The notes beneath the pieces were generated by a model. It was not told the DNA's origin and ran no database searches. It was given only the letters and a program-made list of their open reading frames with translations. A stretch of DNA of 64,000 nt from Arundinibacter roseus (GTDB taxonomy: Bacteria; Bacteroidota; Bacteroidia; Cytophagales; Spirosomataceae), in assembly GCF_004348825.1 (NCBI RefSeq), contig NZ_SMJU01000007.1, forward strand, positions 1-64,000. The letters run 5' to 3'. Positions 25,073 through 32,807 of this stretch are shown here, one piece after another. The position numbers and the translations under genes were made by a program. How positions within the stretch are numbered: position 1 is the first letter of the stretch; each line of letters opens with the position of its first letter.

Positions 25073-26482
25073 ATGCTTCAAATACGAATAAATGGCCACC
25101 GGCTGGATCTGAATCCACAGCAAACCATTGTGCTGGAACGTTACAATCCGATTTTTGATTTTGATGTAGTGCGTGGATCCAAGGTTCTGGACTTCATGGT
25201 CCCTTTTAGTACGGTGAATGACAGGATCTTTGGCTACGCCCGGTTGCCTCAGGTACGATTTACAAATGAGGTTTTTTTCTGCGAAAAGTATGAAGGATCC
25301 GAGCTTCTGGAACGTGGCTACGTTTATCTTTTGGGAGTTTCCGAAACTGGATACTCCATTTCATACAGTCAGAATCTGGGTGAAATATTCGGAGATTACC
25401 AGCGAACACCACTCAATCAAATTGATTTGGGGGAAGAATCCATTCCGGAAGAATTCACAGCGGCTGCAAATCACCTTACTGATGCTTACTGTTTGCCAGT
25501 CATCTCTAATCCGGCATTTTATGGTACCACCCTCCCACCCGATTTTACGGGCACCATGAACACCTACGAATCCGGCTCGTACCTGGCCAATACTCCCAAA
25601 GTCCCAATGCTGTTTTTGCGGTGGGTCTTCAAGCAGATTGAGATTCTATGCAATTTCAAGATCAAGGGTCAGTTCGTGGATGACCCGATCATGCAACGCC
25701 TGATTCTGGTCAATACTTTCTCATTGGATTCTGCCACGGTCATCAATTACAGCAATCACCTTCCGGAGCTGACGATTCCTGACCTTTTGAAAGAGCTGCG
25801 GAAGCTCTTTAACCTGGCCTTGTTTTTCGATGTACGAAACAGGATCCTGACGATACAGTATGTTGACAATTTGATTCAGCAGGAGCCAATATTAGACTGG
25901 TCCCGAAAATTTGCACCGGTGGCCACGCGCGCACCAGAAAGCGCCCGGCGCTTGGAACTTGACTGGGAAGTCGATAGCAATGACGGACGAATGAAAGTGC
26001 GGCCAGAAGATTTTCAGCTGTACCAATCGCCTGGGGACTCAGCACTATTTGCCATTAAATCCAAATTCAGTACCCTCGACACCGACCCGATCAGCGGCCG
26101 GCCGACGATGGAACAGCCCGGGATCAGCACGATCAACAACCAAATGAACAACAAATTTGCGCCAAGGCTCCTATTCTGGAAGGGAGTAATTGAAAGTGAG
26201 CCATCTGCCGGAAATGCAGAAGGTGAGTATCGACTTGCCTGGCACGGATCTTCAAATTTGGCAACTAACTTTTGGTCGGAATATGAAAGTTTTCGAGCCC
26301 GGACAGACCGGCGACTGCTCTTCGGTGATCTGACGTCATCAGACGTGGCCAGGATCGATCTACATCGAACGGCCGGAGAACCCATGAAAGTCTATATTCA
26401 AGGCAGAAATTATCTCATCGGGGCGCAGCGGATTGGTCTGCCCCTGCGGGGGCTTTCGGAGGTGGAGCTTTGGGGGGTGTAA
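25073..26482 (+). CDS. Tail protein downstream of the tape measure
   Basis: A 469-residue beta-rich protein with no named domain that I recognise. It starts MLQIRINGHRLDL and contains LERYNPIFDFDVV near residues 20-32. Position directly after the tape-measure gene (13 bases) is that of a distal-tail or tail-tip protein, and this is the basis of the call. The first ATG that does not overlap the upstream gene was chosen. It is the last prophage A structural gene visible. Its 3' end overlaps a convergent gene of the prophage B lysogeny block by 68 bases, so the A tail operon ends unusually abruptly here. Confidence 0.6.
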   Translation: MLQIRINGHRLDLNPQQTIVLERYNPIFDFDVVRGSKVLDFMVPFSTVNDRIFGYARLPQVRFTNEVFFCEKYEGSELLERGYVYLLGVSETGYSISYSQNLGEIFGDYQRTPLNQIDLGEESIPEEFTAAANHLTDAYCLPVISNPAFYGTTLPPDFTGTMNTYESGSYLANTPKVPMLFLRWVFKQIEILCNFKIKGQFVDDPIMQRLILVNTFSLDSATVINYSNHLPELTIPDLLKELRKLFNLALFFDVRNRILTIQYVDNLIQQEPILDWSRKFAPVATRAPESARRLELDWEVDSNDGRMKVRPEDFQLYQSPGDSALFAIKSKFSTLDTDPISGRPTMEQPGISTINNQMNNKFAPRLLFWKGVIESEPSAGNAEGEYRLAWHGSSNLATNFWSEYESFRARTDRRLLFGDLTSSDVARIDLHRTAGEPMKVYIQGRNYLIGAQRIGLPLRGLSEVELWGV

Positions 26483-27035
26483 GTAATTGATTTTGAAACT
26501 TGGAAAGAGAGTCTAATGCTAATTTTTGTTGGCTTACAACTTGCTTTAATGAATCAATTCGAATTTCTACATTTTTTTGGGAGTTGCTATTTGCTGATGT
26601 CTGCCATAGGGCAATTATAGATACGAATACAGCTAAGGCACTAATGAGTGGATTTATCCACCAGAGTTTTTTTGATCTAAATTCAGCCTCAATTGCTTGG
26701 CTTTCCAATAACGATTTTGCCTTTTTCTCATTTTGTCGCCGCGTAATTTCACTTTTGATAGTTACCCAGCCGTCAACTTTTATTCTTTCACCCAAAGTTG
26801 TGTATCTGAAAGAGTTATCAAGGCGATGTTCCAAGATTTCATATTGAATTAGCCAGTCAATTACAGATCTTGCTTCCGCCTTGGTAATTGAAAAGTTATG
26901 AGCAAAGAGGTAATAAAACTGTTCTTCTGTAGTTTTACCTCCACCATTAAAATCTTCAAAAAAGGCAATATACTTTTGAAGTGATTCATCCTCAGCTGGT
27001 AAATCCATTTCAAATTTTTCGTTTTGCTTCTTCAT
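26415..27035 (-). CDS. Membrane-anchored protein next to the integrase
   Basis: A 206-residue protein. Residues 1-110 look like a small winged-helix-type domain (EEQFYYLFAHNFSITKAEA). One transmembrane helix follows (about 125-150), then a coiled coil and a Pro/Lys/Ala-rich end. I placed the start at the ATG at 27035, which overlaps the end of the integrase gene by 26 bases; longer in-frame starts lie inside the integrase. The last residues are read from DNA that also encodes the end of the prophage A tail gene, so this C-terminus may have been created by integration. Function unknown. Confidence 0.5.
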   Translation of the reverse strand: MKKQNEKFEMDLPAEDESLQKYIAFFEDFNGGGKTTEEQFYYLFAHNFSITKAEARSVIDWLIQYEILEHRLDNSFRYTTLGERIKVDGWVTIKSEITRRQNEKKAKSLLESQAIEAEFRSKKLWWINPLISALAVFVSIIALWQTSANSNSQKNVEIRIDSLKQVVSQQKLALDSLSKFQNQLLTPPKAPPPKAPAGADQSAAPR

Positions 27036-28254
27036 TTTTTTCTTCCGTTCCATAAACTTTATCAGCAAATGCATCATTTTCCTCTCTTTTGGCCGCAGCA
27101 AAATAGTTTTCCGTAACTGAGATCGATGAGTGATCCAATGCTTCCGATACAGCATAAATGTCGCCGGTTTCTTTTCTGGCAATCTCAGCGAAGCTATGCC
27201 TGGCCACATGCATTGAAAAATGTTGTATGCCAGCCTGAGAAGCTATTTTTTTGAGATTTTTCCCAACGATTGAGTTGGTGGATGATATGATTTTAAACCA
27301 TTCATCTTGCGTAAATCGGCCTTTCTCTTTCCCTTTAAGGAAAGGAAAGACATAATCATGGGGCTTGACGCCAGGTATAGAATAAAATTCAAGTATTTGA
27401 GAAGCCCGCTTGTGCAGTCGTATCGAACGTACTTTACCTGTCTTGTTGGCAACGTACTCATATCTGTTTTCTCGAATCTGTGACCAGGTAAGTTGTACCA
27501 CGTCAGCGAAGCGGATCCCCTGCATGTAAAAGGAAAAGAGAAAGATATTTTTCGCATGAAAGGCATTGATATCTTTCCGGATGTCAAGATTGTAGATTTT
27601 CTCTATTTCTTCAATACTCAGCTTTACCCGGCTCGACTTCTGTTTTTTGAGCTTGATCATGTCAAAAGGATTTCCTCCCTCCGGAGTAAAATGACCAGAC
27701 TCAACAGCTTCATTATAGATCCCTCGTAATTTCGAGAAGTTAGATTGAATGGTATTTGCGCTATTCCCTTTTCCCTTTAAGTGTTGTCGGTAGCGATTCA
27801 ACAGCTTGTGATCTATTTCACCAAAGGGCAACTCCTGATTTTTAAGGTAATCTTCCAGTTTTTTAACAACGGACGTCTGGCCAGCTCTCGACGCTGGGCT
27901 ATCCAATGCGGCTATATGTGCCTTCGCAAATGTAAAGAAATTGTCACCAAGCAGATTAAATTTGACGGCCTTGATCAAGGTTTGAACGGTGGTTACCCTA
28001 CCCTTAACAGTATTCTTTAGATAGGCTTGTTCCAGTTCAATCCTTTTGGCCTTTAAGATGCTGTTCTTCTGCCGATATTGCGGATCGCTCTTTCGTATTT
28101 CTTCTTTTTCAGGATTCCAATCTTTGGAAAGTACAGAGAATCCTGCACCTACTCTTTTGAGTTTTTTGTTTTGAGTGATCCTAATTTGGACAGTTTGGGT
28201 ACCATCCTTTTTAACGTAATTATCCAGTTCGATGTGAAATGTGATGTTGCTCAT
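27010..28254 (-). CDS. int: Tyrosine-type site-specific integrase (prophage B)
   Basis: A 414-residue tyrosine recombinase of the Bacteroidota phage/ICE type. It has an arm-binding N-terminal domain, a SAM-like core-binding domain (about 90-190), and a catalytic domain. The catalytic residues are Arg in QGIRFADVVQL, the HVARHSF box, a later His in LDHSS, and the nucleophile Tyr in TENYF. It integrates and, with an excisionase, excises the phage. The start MSNITFH at 28254 fits the family; an in-frame ATG at 28320 would add 22 unusual residues. It is the outermost complete gene of prophage B, so an attachment site should lie nearby, around 26.4-27.0 kb. Confidence 0.9.
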   Translation of the reverse strand: MSNITFHIELDNYVKKDGTQTVQIRITQNKKLKRVGAGFSVLSKDWNPEKEEIRKSDPQYRQKNSILKAKRIELEQAYLKNTVKGRVTTVQTLIKAVKFNLLGDNFFTFAKAHIAALDSPASRAGQTSVVKKLEDYLKNQELPFGEIDHKLLNRYRQHLKGKGNSANTIQSNFSKLRGIYNEAVESGHFTPEGGNPFDMIKLKKQKSSRVKLSIEEIEKIYNLDIRKDINAFHAKNIFLFSFYMQGIRFADVVQLTWSQIRENRYEYVANKTGKVRSIRLHKRASQILEFYSIPGVKPHDYVFPFLKGKEKGRFTQDEWFKIISSTNSIVGKNLKKIASQAGIQHFSMHVARHSFAEIARKETGDIYAVSEALDHSSISVTENYFAAAKREENDAFADKVYGTEEKNEEAKRKI

Positions 28255-28333
28255 TGAAAGTAAAAAATTCTGAAACTTTTTCTGAAACTTTTCTGAGTAC
28301 TGGGCACTTTCAGAAAACACCTAAAAAAGAAAA

Positions 28334-28370
28334 AACCGCTCAGAAATGAATTCTGAGCGGTTATCAGTCT
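28334..28370 (-). terminator. Terminator between lysogeny genes and the integrase
   Basis: AACCGCTCAGAA (28334-28345) and TTCTGAGCGGTT (28351-28362) form a perfect 12-bp stem with a 5-base loop. Read on the minus strand, it is followed by a U-rich tract (A-rich on the plus strand to the left). It would stop transcripts from the 28528 gene before they enter the integrase. Confidence 0.8.
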
Positions 28371-28527
28371 TGTCACGTAGTGCCTGATGGCAATAAAGTG
28401 ACCCATAGGGAGTTATAGCCAATCCAAGGTTATATACTGTATTTCAGGACATTAAAGAACTTTCAAAATAATTCCATGAAACTTCCATGAAATCAAAGCT
28501 ATTTCACAATTCCAGAATGAACAGTCA

Positions 28528-29073
28528 CTAACCATTGGGAATCTGTACATGGAAAACATCTTTCAAATAACTTGCGATTGAGGCGATATTTGCACCAAGT
28601 GAGATTAAATCTATCAAGGTTTTAGCATATATTTTGCCTGTTTTCTCTACCTCGCTCTTGGCTGTTCGAAGGGTTTCTACAGCTTCACTTTTTTGCGAAG
28701 GGTTGAGTTGAGAATCATTCTGTACTTCAATCAAAACCTTTTCCAGATTATTGACTATATGGGTTGTAATATTGATCTGGGATCCGGTGGATCCTGAGAT
28801 AATATTGGGGGAGCTGGCATTGCCGAAAAAATTAACTTGGTTACTTTGGCTAGTCTTATTTTCCTTCATCTCTGTTAACCATTGTTGGAATCCTTTCTCA
28901 TGAGCACGATGCCCTTCCATTGTTAATTTCCACTGGTACCTATTTACTTCTGTTATTAAACCAAGCGTCTTTAGGTTATTGTGGGCATCGCTGAGATCTG
29001 GTCGATTAGCATAAGTTAGAAGGTAAAAGCCTTCATCAATAATTTTTTGCATTAAGTGATTTTCTGAACCCAT
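28528..29073 (-). CDS. Lysogeny-region protein, unknown function
   Basis: A 181-residue protein. Residues 1-70 look like a small winged-helix-type fold (NLKTLGLITEVNRYQWKLTMEG). A Ser/Asn/Gly-rich linker with Ile-Ser-Gly repeats follows near 85-105, and the C-terminus is helical with one hydrophobic helix (about 150-170). No family is recognised. It lies between the integrase and the repressor on the strand expressed in the lysogen, so an accessory or lysogenic-conversion role is possible. The hairpin at 28334 terminates it. Confidence 0.5.
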   Translation of the reverse strand: MGSENHLMQKIIDEGFYLLTYANRPDLSDAHNNLKTLGLITEVNRYQWKLTMEGHRAHEKGFQQWLTEMKENKTSQSNQVNFFGNASSPNIISGSTGSQINITTHIVNNLEKVLIEVQNDSQLNPSQKSEAVETLRTAKSEVEKTGKIYAKTLIDLISLGANIASIASYLKDVFHVQIPNG

Positions 29074-29117
29074 GATATTTTATAATCAAATTAACTTGTG
29101 ACCAAAAAAAAGTAACT

Positions 29118-29570
29118 TCACCTCTCTACATTTTGAATCTCACTATCAGATGAGCACAGCTCCTTGCCCGCTTCGAGCAGGAAGCTGACATCTTTGCCTA
29201 CGGTTTGTACATCGCCGATCGGGCGCCAGTCGAAGTTGTTGGAACGACCGTAGGAATTTGCCCAGCCGTTAAGAGCATAAACCTGGCCACCTTGATCTGC
29301 ACGAAAAACGATTGCTTTTTCGACACAGTAAACCTCTCCGGACTCAATGCCGATCAAAGGCCAGGCGTGTCCAAAATCAGCGGCGAAAAATTTTCGTTTG
29401 GTTGGTTTTTGTTCTTTGACCTGGCTCTCTTTTTCAGTGGGTATTGCAGCAGCTTCACTGACCACAGGGTTATCAATTTGATCTTTTGGTTTGTCGCTAA
29501 ATCTGCCAATCAGGTAAAGGATCACAAGTACCCCTAGTAGATAATAAGGCCATCGTCTTGATTTTTTCAT
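29118..29570 (-). CDS. Single-pass membrane protein with DUF2511-like domain
   Basis: A 150-residue protein with one N-terminal transmembrane helix (about 9-24) after a positive start. A low-complexity linker leads to a C-terminal domain reading WPLIGIESGEVYCV, then AIVFRAD and VYALNGWA. This resembles the DUF2511/YebY family of small exported proteins. The domain would face the periplasm. It is expressed with the lysogeny genes. Any role in exclusion of other phages is a guess. Confidence 0.55.
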   Translation of the reverse strand: MKKSRRWPYYLLGVLVILYLIGRFSDKPKDQIDNPVVSEAAAIPTEKESQVKEQKPTKRKFFAADFGHAWPLIGIESGEVYCVEKAIVFRADQGGQVYALNGWANSYGRSNNFDWRPIGDVQTVGKDVSFLLEAGKELCSSDSEIQNVER

Positions 29571-29686
29571 CTTAAATAGGCAAATAGTTATATAGATAGG
29601 AAGGGTTACTAATTTTAAATAATACGGTTACATTGGCACCTTTTGTGTATATGTATCCGCGCTAGTTAGGCTTGAAAATTAATCCA

Positions 29687-30031
29687 CTAAGAATTTTTGA
29701 GCTGTTCAATTTGCTTTTGCTGCGATTTTACTTTTTCCTCCAACATGTTTTTTGCTATGCGTTGAAGATCAAGTAGTTCATTGATCGGTATGGTCACATA
29801 ACCAGCTTCTGGCTCAGCACTCACAGTTGGTTTTGGTAGCTCTACTCCCCGAAATAGCCAATCCATAGAAACGTTGTATTTCTCACAGATTTTCATTGCC
29901 AAATCTACCGATGGGGTTGAATTCCCTGTCTCGATCTTGGAGATCTGCTGTCCTGACACGCCCAATTCTGCCCCAAATTCTGTAAGGTTTTTTTCGCCTC
30001 TCAGTTGACGAATTCGCTTTGAAATAGACAT
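29687..30031 (-). CDS. XRE-family repressor
   Basis: A 114-residue regulator with an N-terminal lambda-repressor-type helix-turn-helix (residues about 7-62; the recognition part reads LGVSGQQISKIETGNSTP). A C-terminal Leu/Lys-rich coiled coil (80-112) probably mediates oligomerisation. No self-cleaving peptidase domain is present, so induction is not by LexA-type cleavage. It is transcribed divergently from the early genes across an intergenic region with repeated GTTGT half-sites, the layout of a phage lysogeny switch. Confidence 0.8.
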   Translation of the reverse strand: MSISKRIRQLRGEKNLTEFGAELGVSGQQISKIETGNSTPSVDLAMKICEKYNVSMDWLFRGVELPKPTVSAEPEAGYVTIPINELLDLQRIAKNMLEEKVKSQQKQIEQLKNS

Positions 30032-30058
30032 CTGATTTTATTTAGATTTAGTCTTAAT

Positions 30059-30162
30059 ACAAATTAGTTGTGTTTTTAAAATATCAGTTGTAATATTCAA
30101 CCACTATTTTATAAATTTGAATCGTGGTTGTATTTAACAACTATCATTCATATTTATGAATG
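30059..30162. promoter_or_regulatory. Lysogeny switch operators between repressor and early genes
   Basis: Two 15-base inverted repeats built as GTTG-N7-CAAC lie at 30087-30101 and 30127-30141, with centres 40 bases apart. A third GTTGT half-site at 30067 is 20 bases from the first. An ACAA-N5-TTGT sequence at 30059-30071 has the opposite polarity. A separate perfect palindrome, CATTCATA-TT-TATGAATG (30145-30162), covers the start codon of the first early gene. These are likely binding sites of the repressor and possibly of a Cro-like partner. Confidence 0.65.
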
Positions 30163-30510
30163 CAAAATAACACAATAGGACAAGTGTCACAACACGTAGA
30201 ATTACTTGATATGGCTGAACGGACAGATCCAATGCTAATCGGCATTGAGGGTAAACGAGCGAGACGTCAAAGGATTAAGGAGCTAATTTCCACGGTTAAA
30301 GGCAATCGTGGTTGGCGGAAAGGTTTCACCGATCGCTATCCGGCCTTTGACAGTTTGTCCGGGAGTAGCTTACTAACTCTTGCTCAGCAAGGACGGACAG
30401 ATGATCCAGAACTTCTGAAAGCAATAGAAGAGTGGATACCCTTCGTGATTGAAACGCAACCTGACTGGTTCATCAAGCAAAATCACCTCAGAAACCCTCC
30501 AATCGTATGA
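30160..30510 (+). CDS. First early gene, possible Cro-like or accessory regulator
   Basis: A 116-residue protein transcribed divergently from the repressor. The centre is basic and helical (KRARRQRIKELISTVKGNRGW), followed by LSGSSLLTLAQQGRTDD, which could be part of a DNA-binding fold. No family is recognised. Position as the first rightward gene suggests an early regulator. The start codon lies inside a perfect 18-base palindrome, so translation may be controlled by an RNA hairpin or by a bound protein. It overlaps the next gene by 4 bases. Confidence 0.5.
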   Translation: MQNNTIGQVSQHVELLDMAERTDPMLIGIEGKRARRQRIKELISTVKGNRGWRKGFTDRYPAFDSLSGSSLLTLAQQGRTDDPELLKAIEEWIPFVIETQPDWFIKQNHLRNPPIV

Positions 30511-30836
30511 CCACTATTTCAATTTCCCTTCCGGAAGAGCAGCTCGAAAAGCAAGATATGCTTTTGGATGCGACGCAGGCACTTTTGGCCGAAATGCGTT
30601 CGCAGGTATGGTTGACCGAAGAAGAAGCAGCTGCACACTTCAAGGTAAGCAAAAGCACCTTTCGCCGGTGGCTTGTCGATGGGTGGATTCGGCACTACAA
30701 GTACGACGGTGTGTTGCGGTTCAACCGTCGTGAGTTGGATGAAGATTTCAGCCGGAAAGCACTTGTGCGGGCTGCCAATGAGCCACTCCTACGAAAAATG
30801 CCTTTGCCTAACGCTCGTAAACAAGCTGCCCAATGA
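30507..30836 (+). CDS. Helix-turn-helix protein, excisionase-like
   Basis: A 109-residue protein with a MerR/excisionase-type helix-turn-helix. The motif WLTEEEAAAHFKVSKSTFRRWL at residues about 33-54 is followed by a basic wing and a Phe/Arg-rich strand (VLRFNRRELDE). This is the HTH_17 layout of Bacteroidota excisionase and DNA-binding proteins. An N-terminal helix precedes it. With the integrase in the same phage, a directionality-factor role is plausible but not proven. It is linked by ATGA overlaps to both neighbours. Confidence 0.7.
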   Translation: MTTISISLPEEQLEKQDMLLDATQALLAEMRSQVWLTEEEAAAHFKVSKSTFRRWLVDGWIRHYKYDGVLRFNRRELDEDFSRKALVRAANEPLLRKMPLPNARKQAAQ

Positions 30837-30937
30837 TATATATCGCTCTCTACATCGCTGCCTACCTGGGCGTGCTGGCCTTTGGCCGGTGGATCGTGCT
30901 TGACATGGCGAAAAACAACAATAAGTCAATCAATTAA
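30833..30937 (+). CDS. 34-residue membrane peptide
   Basis: A very short frame, ATG overlapping the preceding TGA, encoding one hydrophobic helix (IYIALYIAAYLGVLAF) followed by a positive tail. Translational coupling and amphipathic sense support it as a real small gene. The function is unknown; small single-helix phage peptides can be holin- or toxin-like, but nothing here decides this. Confidence 0.4.
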   Translation: MIYIALYIAAYLGVLAFGRWIVLDMAKNNNKSIN

Positions 30938-30963
30938 TTCACCTATACCTATCAATTAAGCAC

Positions 30964-31416
30964 ATGATAGAATTATTCACCCCTGTTACAATACCCCCGA
31001 GCGCCAGAGGAGTAGGCGCAGGTCTGCCAGCCTCGATCACGATCAGGACCACTGGTAAAATCAGTTTCAACCGCGACGCCATAAATACCTTTTTCCAGAC
31101 AGGAGCTAAAACGGCGATCTTCGGAAAACTGGAAGAAGACATGCTCTTCATCCCGTCTTTGGAAAATGGCTACACGCTTCGGGCGAATAAGAGTGGTATT
31201 CTGGAATTCTCAAATATCACCCTGGCCGAAAAGCTGATCGCCGCTATTCCGAAACGGTTGCAAAATCAGGATGCCAACTGCTATCGCATCAGGATCGCTG
31301 CGCAGCCGATGGACATTGAGGAACCGTCGCTGCCGAAAGGCACCAAAATATTTTCGATTCTGACCAGCAGCGCCGTGGCTTTACTGCCTCCCGCCAAAAA
31401 AACGGCAAAGTCATGA
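30964..31416 (+). CDS. Early phage protein, unknown function
   Basis: A 150-residue protein of mixed alpha/beta character. It contains GKISFNRDAINTFF and LRANKSGILEFSN-like strands that recall small nucleic-acid-associated folds, but no family is named. The start is preceded at a short distance by the recurrent leader CAATTAAGCA. It ends with a Lys/Pro-rich tail and overlaps the next gene by 4 bases, in a run of coupled early genes. Confidence 0.5.
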   Translation: MIELFTPVTIPPSARGVGAGLPASITIRTTGKISFNRDAINTFFQTGAKTAIFGKLEEDMLFIPSLENGYTLRANKSGILEFSNITLAEKLIAAIPKRLQNQDANCYRIRIAAQPMDIEEPSLPKGTKIFSILTSSAVALLPPAKKTAKS

Positions 31417-31754
31417 GCAGAATCGCACAACGTCAAAAAAGCCTGTCCGAGAATATCGAAAGATTTCGGACGTCAGGCGGGAACGAAACAGCCGAGCGGG
31501 CTTCGCTTAGCTCCATTCTTAGGGATATGCACTTTCTCGCAATCCCGCCGAGCTCACTGATTACGGTGCAGGATCGTAAAGCTAACCTACTGAATTTGTT
31601 GGATGATGCGGGTAGTGGCCGCACGGTTGAGAGCATCGAGAGTGATAGGAAAGTTTCCTATCCCTGCGCCAGCTGCGGGAAACCGCACCCTACGCCTCAG
31701 GCCCGCGCCGCCCATGGACGTTTTTGCAAGAAAGGAGGGCGTGATGGACAATGA
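31413..31754 (+). CDS. Early protein with C-terminal zinc-finger-like motif
   Basis: A 113-residue protein. The first 75 residues are helical. The C-terminus reads YPCASCGKPHPTP and then AHGRFCKKGG: two Cys, then His and Cys at C2H2/C2HC spacing, so it probably binds zinc. This arrangement suggests DNA, RNA or protein binding. No wider family is recognised. ATGA coupling links it to its neighbours. Confidence 0.5.
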   Translation: MSRIAQRQKSLSENIERFRTSGGNETAERASLSSILRDMHFLAIPPSSLITVQDRKANLLNLLDDAGSGRTVESIESDRKVSYPCASCGKPHPTPQARAAHGRFCKKGGRDGQ

Positions 31755-31977
31755 GAATCAGGGCATTGTACGTGGGCTGCATACTCAGTTGCTTTTGTTG
31801 GCCGGAGCGAAGGCGCTGTTTCCAGAGATCTGCGAGAAGCTCACCCCAAACGACGAGAATGGGAAGCCGTTTATCAATATCTATACGATGAAGGAGCTGA
31901 TAGATGCAGCCTTTGAAGCGATGGAAAATCAGGTACACAATGCACCAAATTACTTAGAGCGATGGGAAAATCTGTAA
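31744..31977 (+). CDS. Small helical early protein
   Basis: A 77-residue, mostly helical acidic protein with no recognised family. The ATG at 31744 overlaps the end of the zinc-finger gene by 11 bases; longer starts would lie deep inside that gene. It overlaps the next gene by 16 bases. Unknown function in the early operon. Confidence 0.45.
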   Translation: MDNENQGIVRGLHTQLLLLAGAKALFPEICEKLTPNDENGKPFINIYTMKELIDAAFEAMENQVHNAPNYLERWENL

Positions 31978-32252
31978 GTAAATCTGTCGAAGTGTGGATT
32001 CCTTCGGAGAACATCCGGGAAACGGAATATCTGTATGAGGTGACAGAAACGATTAGTGCCGATGGTATGCCTCGCATGGAGCAGGTGCATTTGGGGACGG
32101 TGTATCAGGATCCGAATACGCAGCACTACATGGCCTATGTGGCGCGTCCTACTCCGGGTAAACATCTGGTAGCATTTTGGAACCTTGAAAGTGCCAAATG
32201 TGCATTGACATTCGAACTATGTAAGGGTCAAGACGATGGAAAATTACTATGA
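31962..32252 (+). CDS. Small early protein, unknown function
   Basis: A 96-residue, beta-rich protein with central YQDPNTQHYMAYVARP and no recognised family. Its overlaps (16 bases upstream, 4 bases downstream) keep it in the coupled early operon. Membrane segments and metal-binding cysteine pairs are absent. Confidence 0.45.
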   Translation: MGKSVSKSVEVWIPSENIRETEYLYEVTETISADGMPRMEQVHLGTVYQDPNTQHYMAYVARPTPGKHLVAFWNLESAKCALTFELCKGQDDGKLL

Positions 32253-32491
32253 ACGAAGAGCCAGGAACAACGCCCGGACGAGCCTGGGCAAACGAGCTCT
32301 GCGCAAGGCTCGAACAGCGCTCGAAGCAATTTTCGTTTTGGGAAGCAGCCTACGAGGACTCCTTGGGTCGAACGTGGTGGGTCGTGTGGGACCGATGGGG
32401 CTGCACCCGAAACGGGATCAAGAAGAAAATGCAAAGCGCACTTAATTATTATCTCGAAACGCCCATTCCTGGGCAAGAGGAAAGTCAATAG
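32249..32491 (+). CDS. Small early protein rich in tryptophan
   Basis: An 80-residue protein with a WEAAYEDSLGRTWWVVWDRWG-like centre, giving five Trp in a short stretch. It has a helical start and end and no recognised family. The ATGA overlap with the previous gene chose this frame over a competing 69-codon frame starting at 32236. It is the last gene before a structured non-coding interval. Confidence 0.45.
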   Translation: MNEEPGTTPGRAWANELCARLEQRSKQFSFWEAAYEDSLGRTWWVVWDRWGCTRNGIKKKMQSALNYYLETPIPGQEESQ

Positions 32492-32807
32492 ATAGAGGGT
32501 TTAGGATTTGGGGGGTGGGCTGCCTATCAGGCCACGGGGCATTCGGGAAAAGGCCCAGGTCCGGTTCGAGTCCGGGAATGCCACGAGTTTTTGATTATTG
32601 GTTAAAAGGAGGTTTGAAACGTGGGGGGTGGGCTGCCTAACAGGCCACGGTTGGGGGTGTCGGGACTATGGGCCCGCTGGCGATTCGCGATCGCCCATTC
32701 CGCAGGGTAGGACAGACCTACATGAGTGCCCAGGAACCCGAAGTGGAGTAACGTCCGCTTCGGGGAAAGGGGAAGTTTTTGTTGATTGTAATTACCGAAG
32801 CACCTAA
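32492..32807 (+). other. Non-coding interval with repeated hairpin and a tRNA-like fold
   Basis: A 316-base stretch without a convincing gene. A 28-base sequence beginning GGGGGGTGGGCTGCCTA occurs at 32510-32537 and again at 32623-32650 with one mismatch; it can fold through GTG/CAC and GCCT/AGGC. Directly after the first copy is a tRNA-like element: stem GGCATTC (32538-32544) with GAATGCC (32576-32582), enclosing CCGG-TTCGAGT-CCGG (32561-32575), a perfect T-arm. D and anticodon arms are missing. CCCGAAG and CTTCGGG near 32738-32764 make another hairpin. It lies just before the replication-type gene. Confidence 0.45.

Noticed and set aside
26483-27009. Forward-strand gene after the prophage A tail gene
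   Set aside because: The forward frame (26500-26847) is hydrophobic and Cys/Ser/Phe-rich, a shadow of the reverse-strand membrane protein.
32538-32583. Complete tRNA gene
   Set aside because: Only an acceptor-like stem and T-arm are present in about 45 bases. D-arm and anticodon arm are missing, so it is not a functional tRNA by sequence.
32598-32807. A 69-codon open frame in the repeat interval
   Set aside because: It runs across the repeated hairpin, has odd composition (Gly, Cys, Arg) and no leader. The structured-RNA reading is better.
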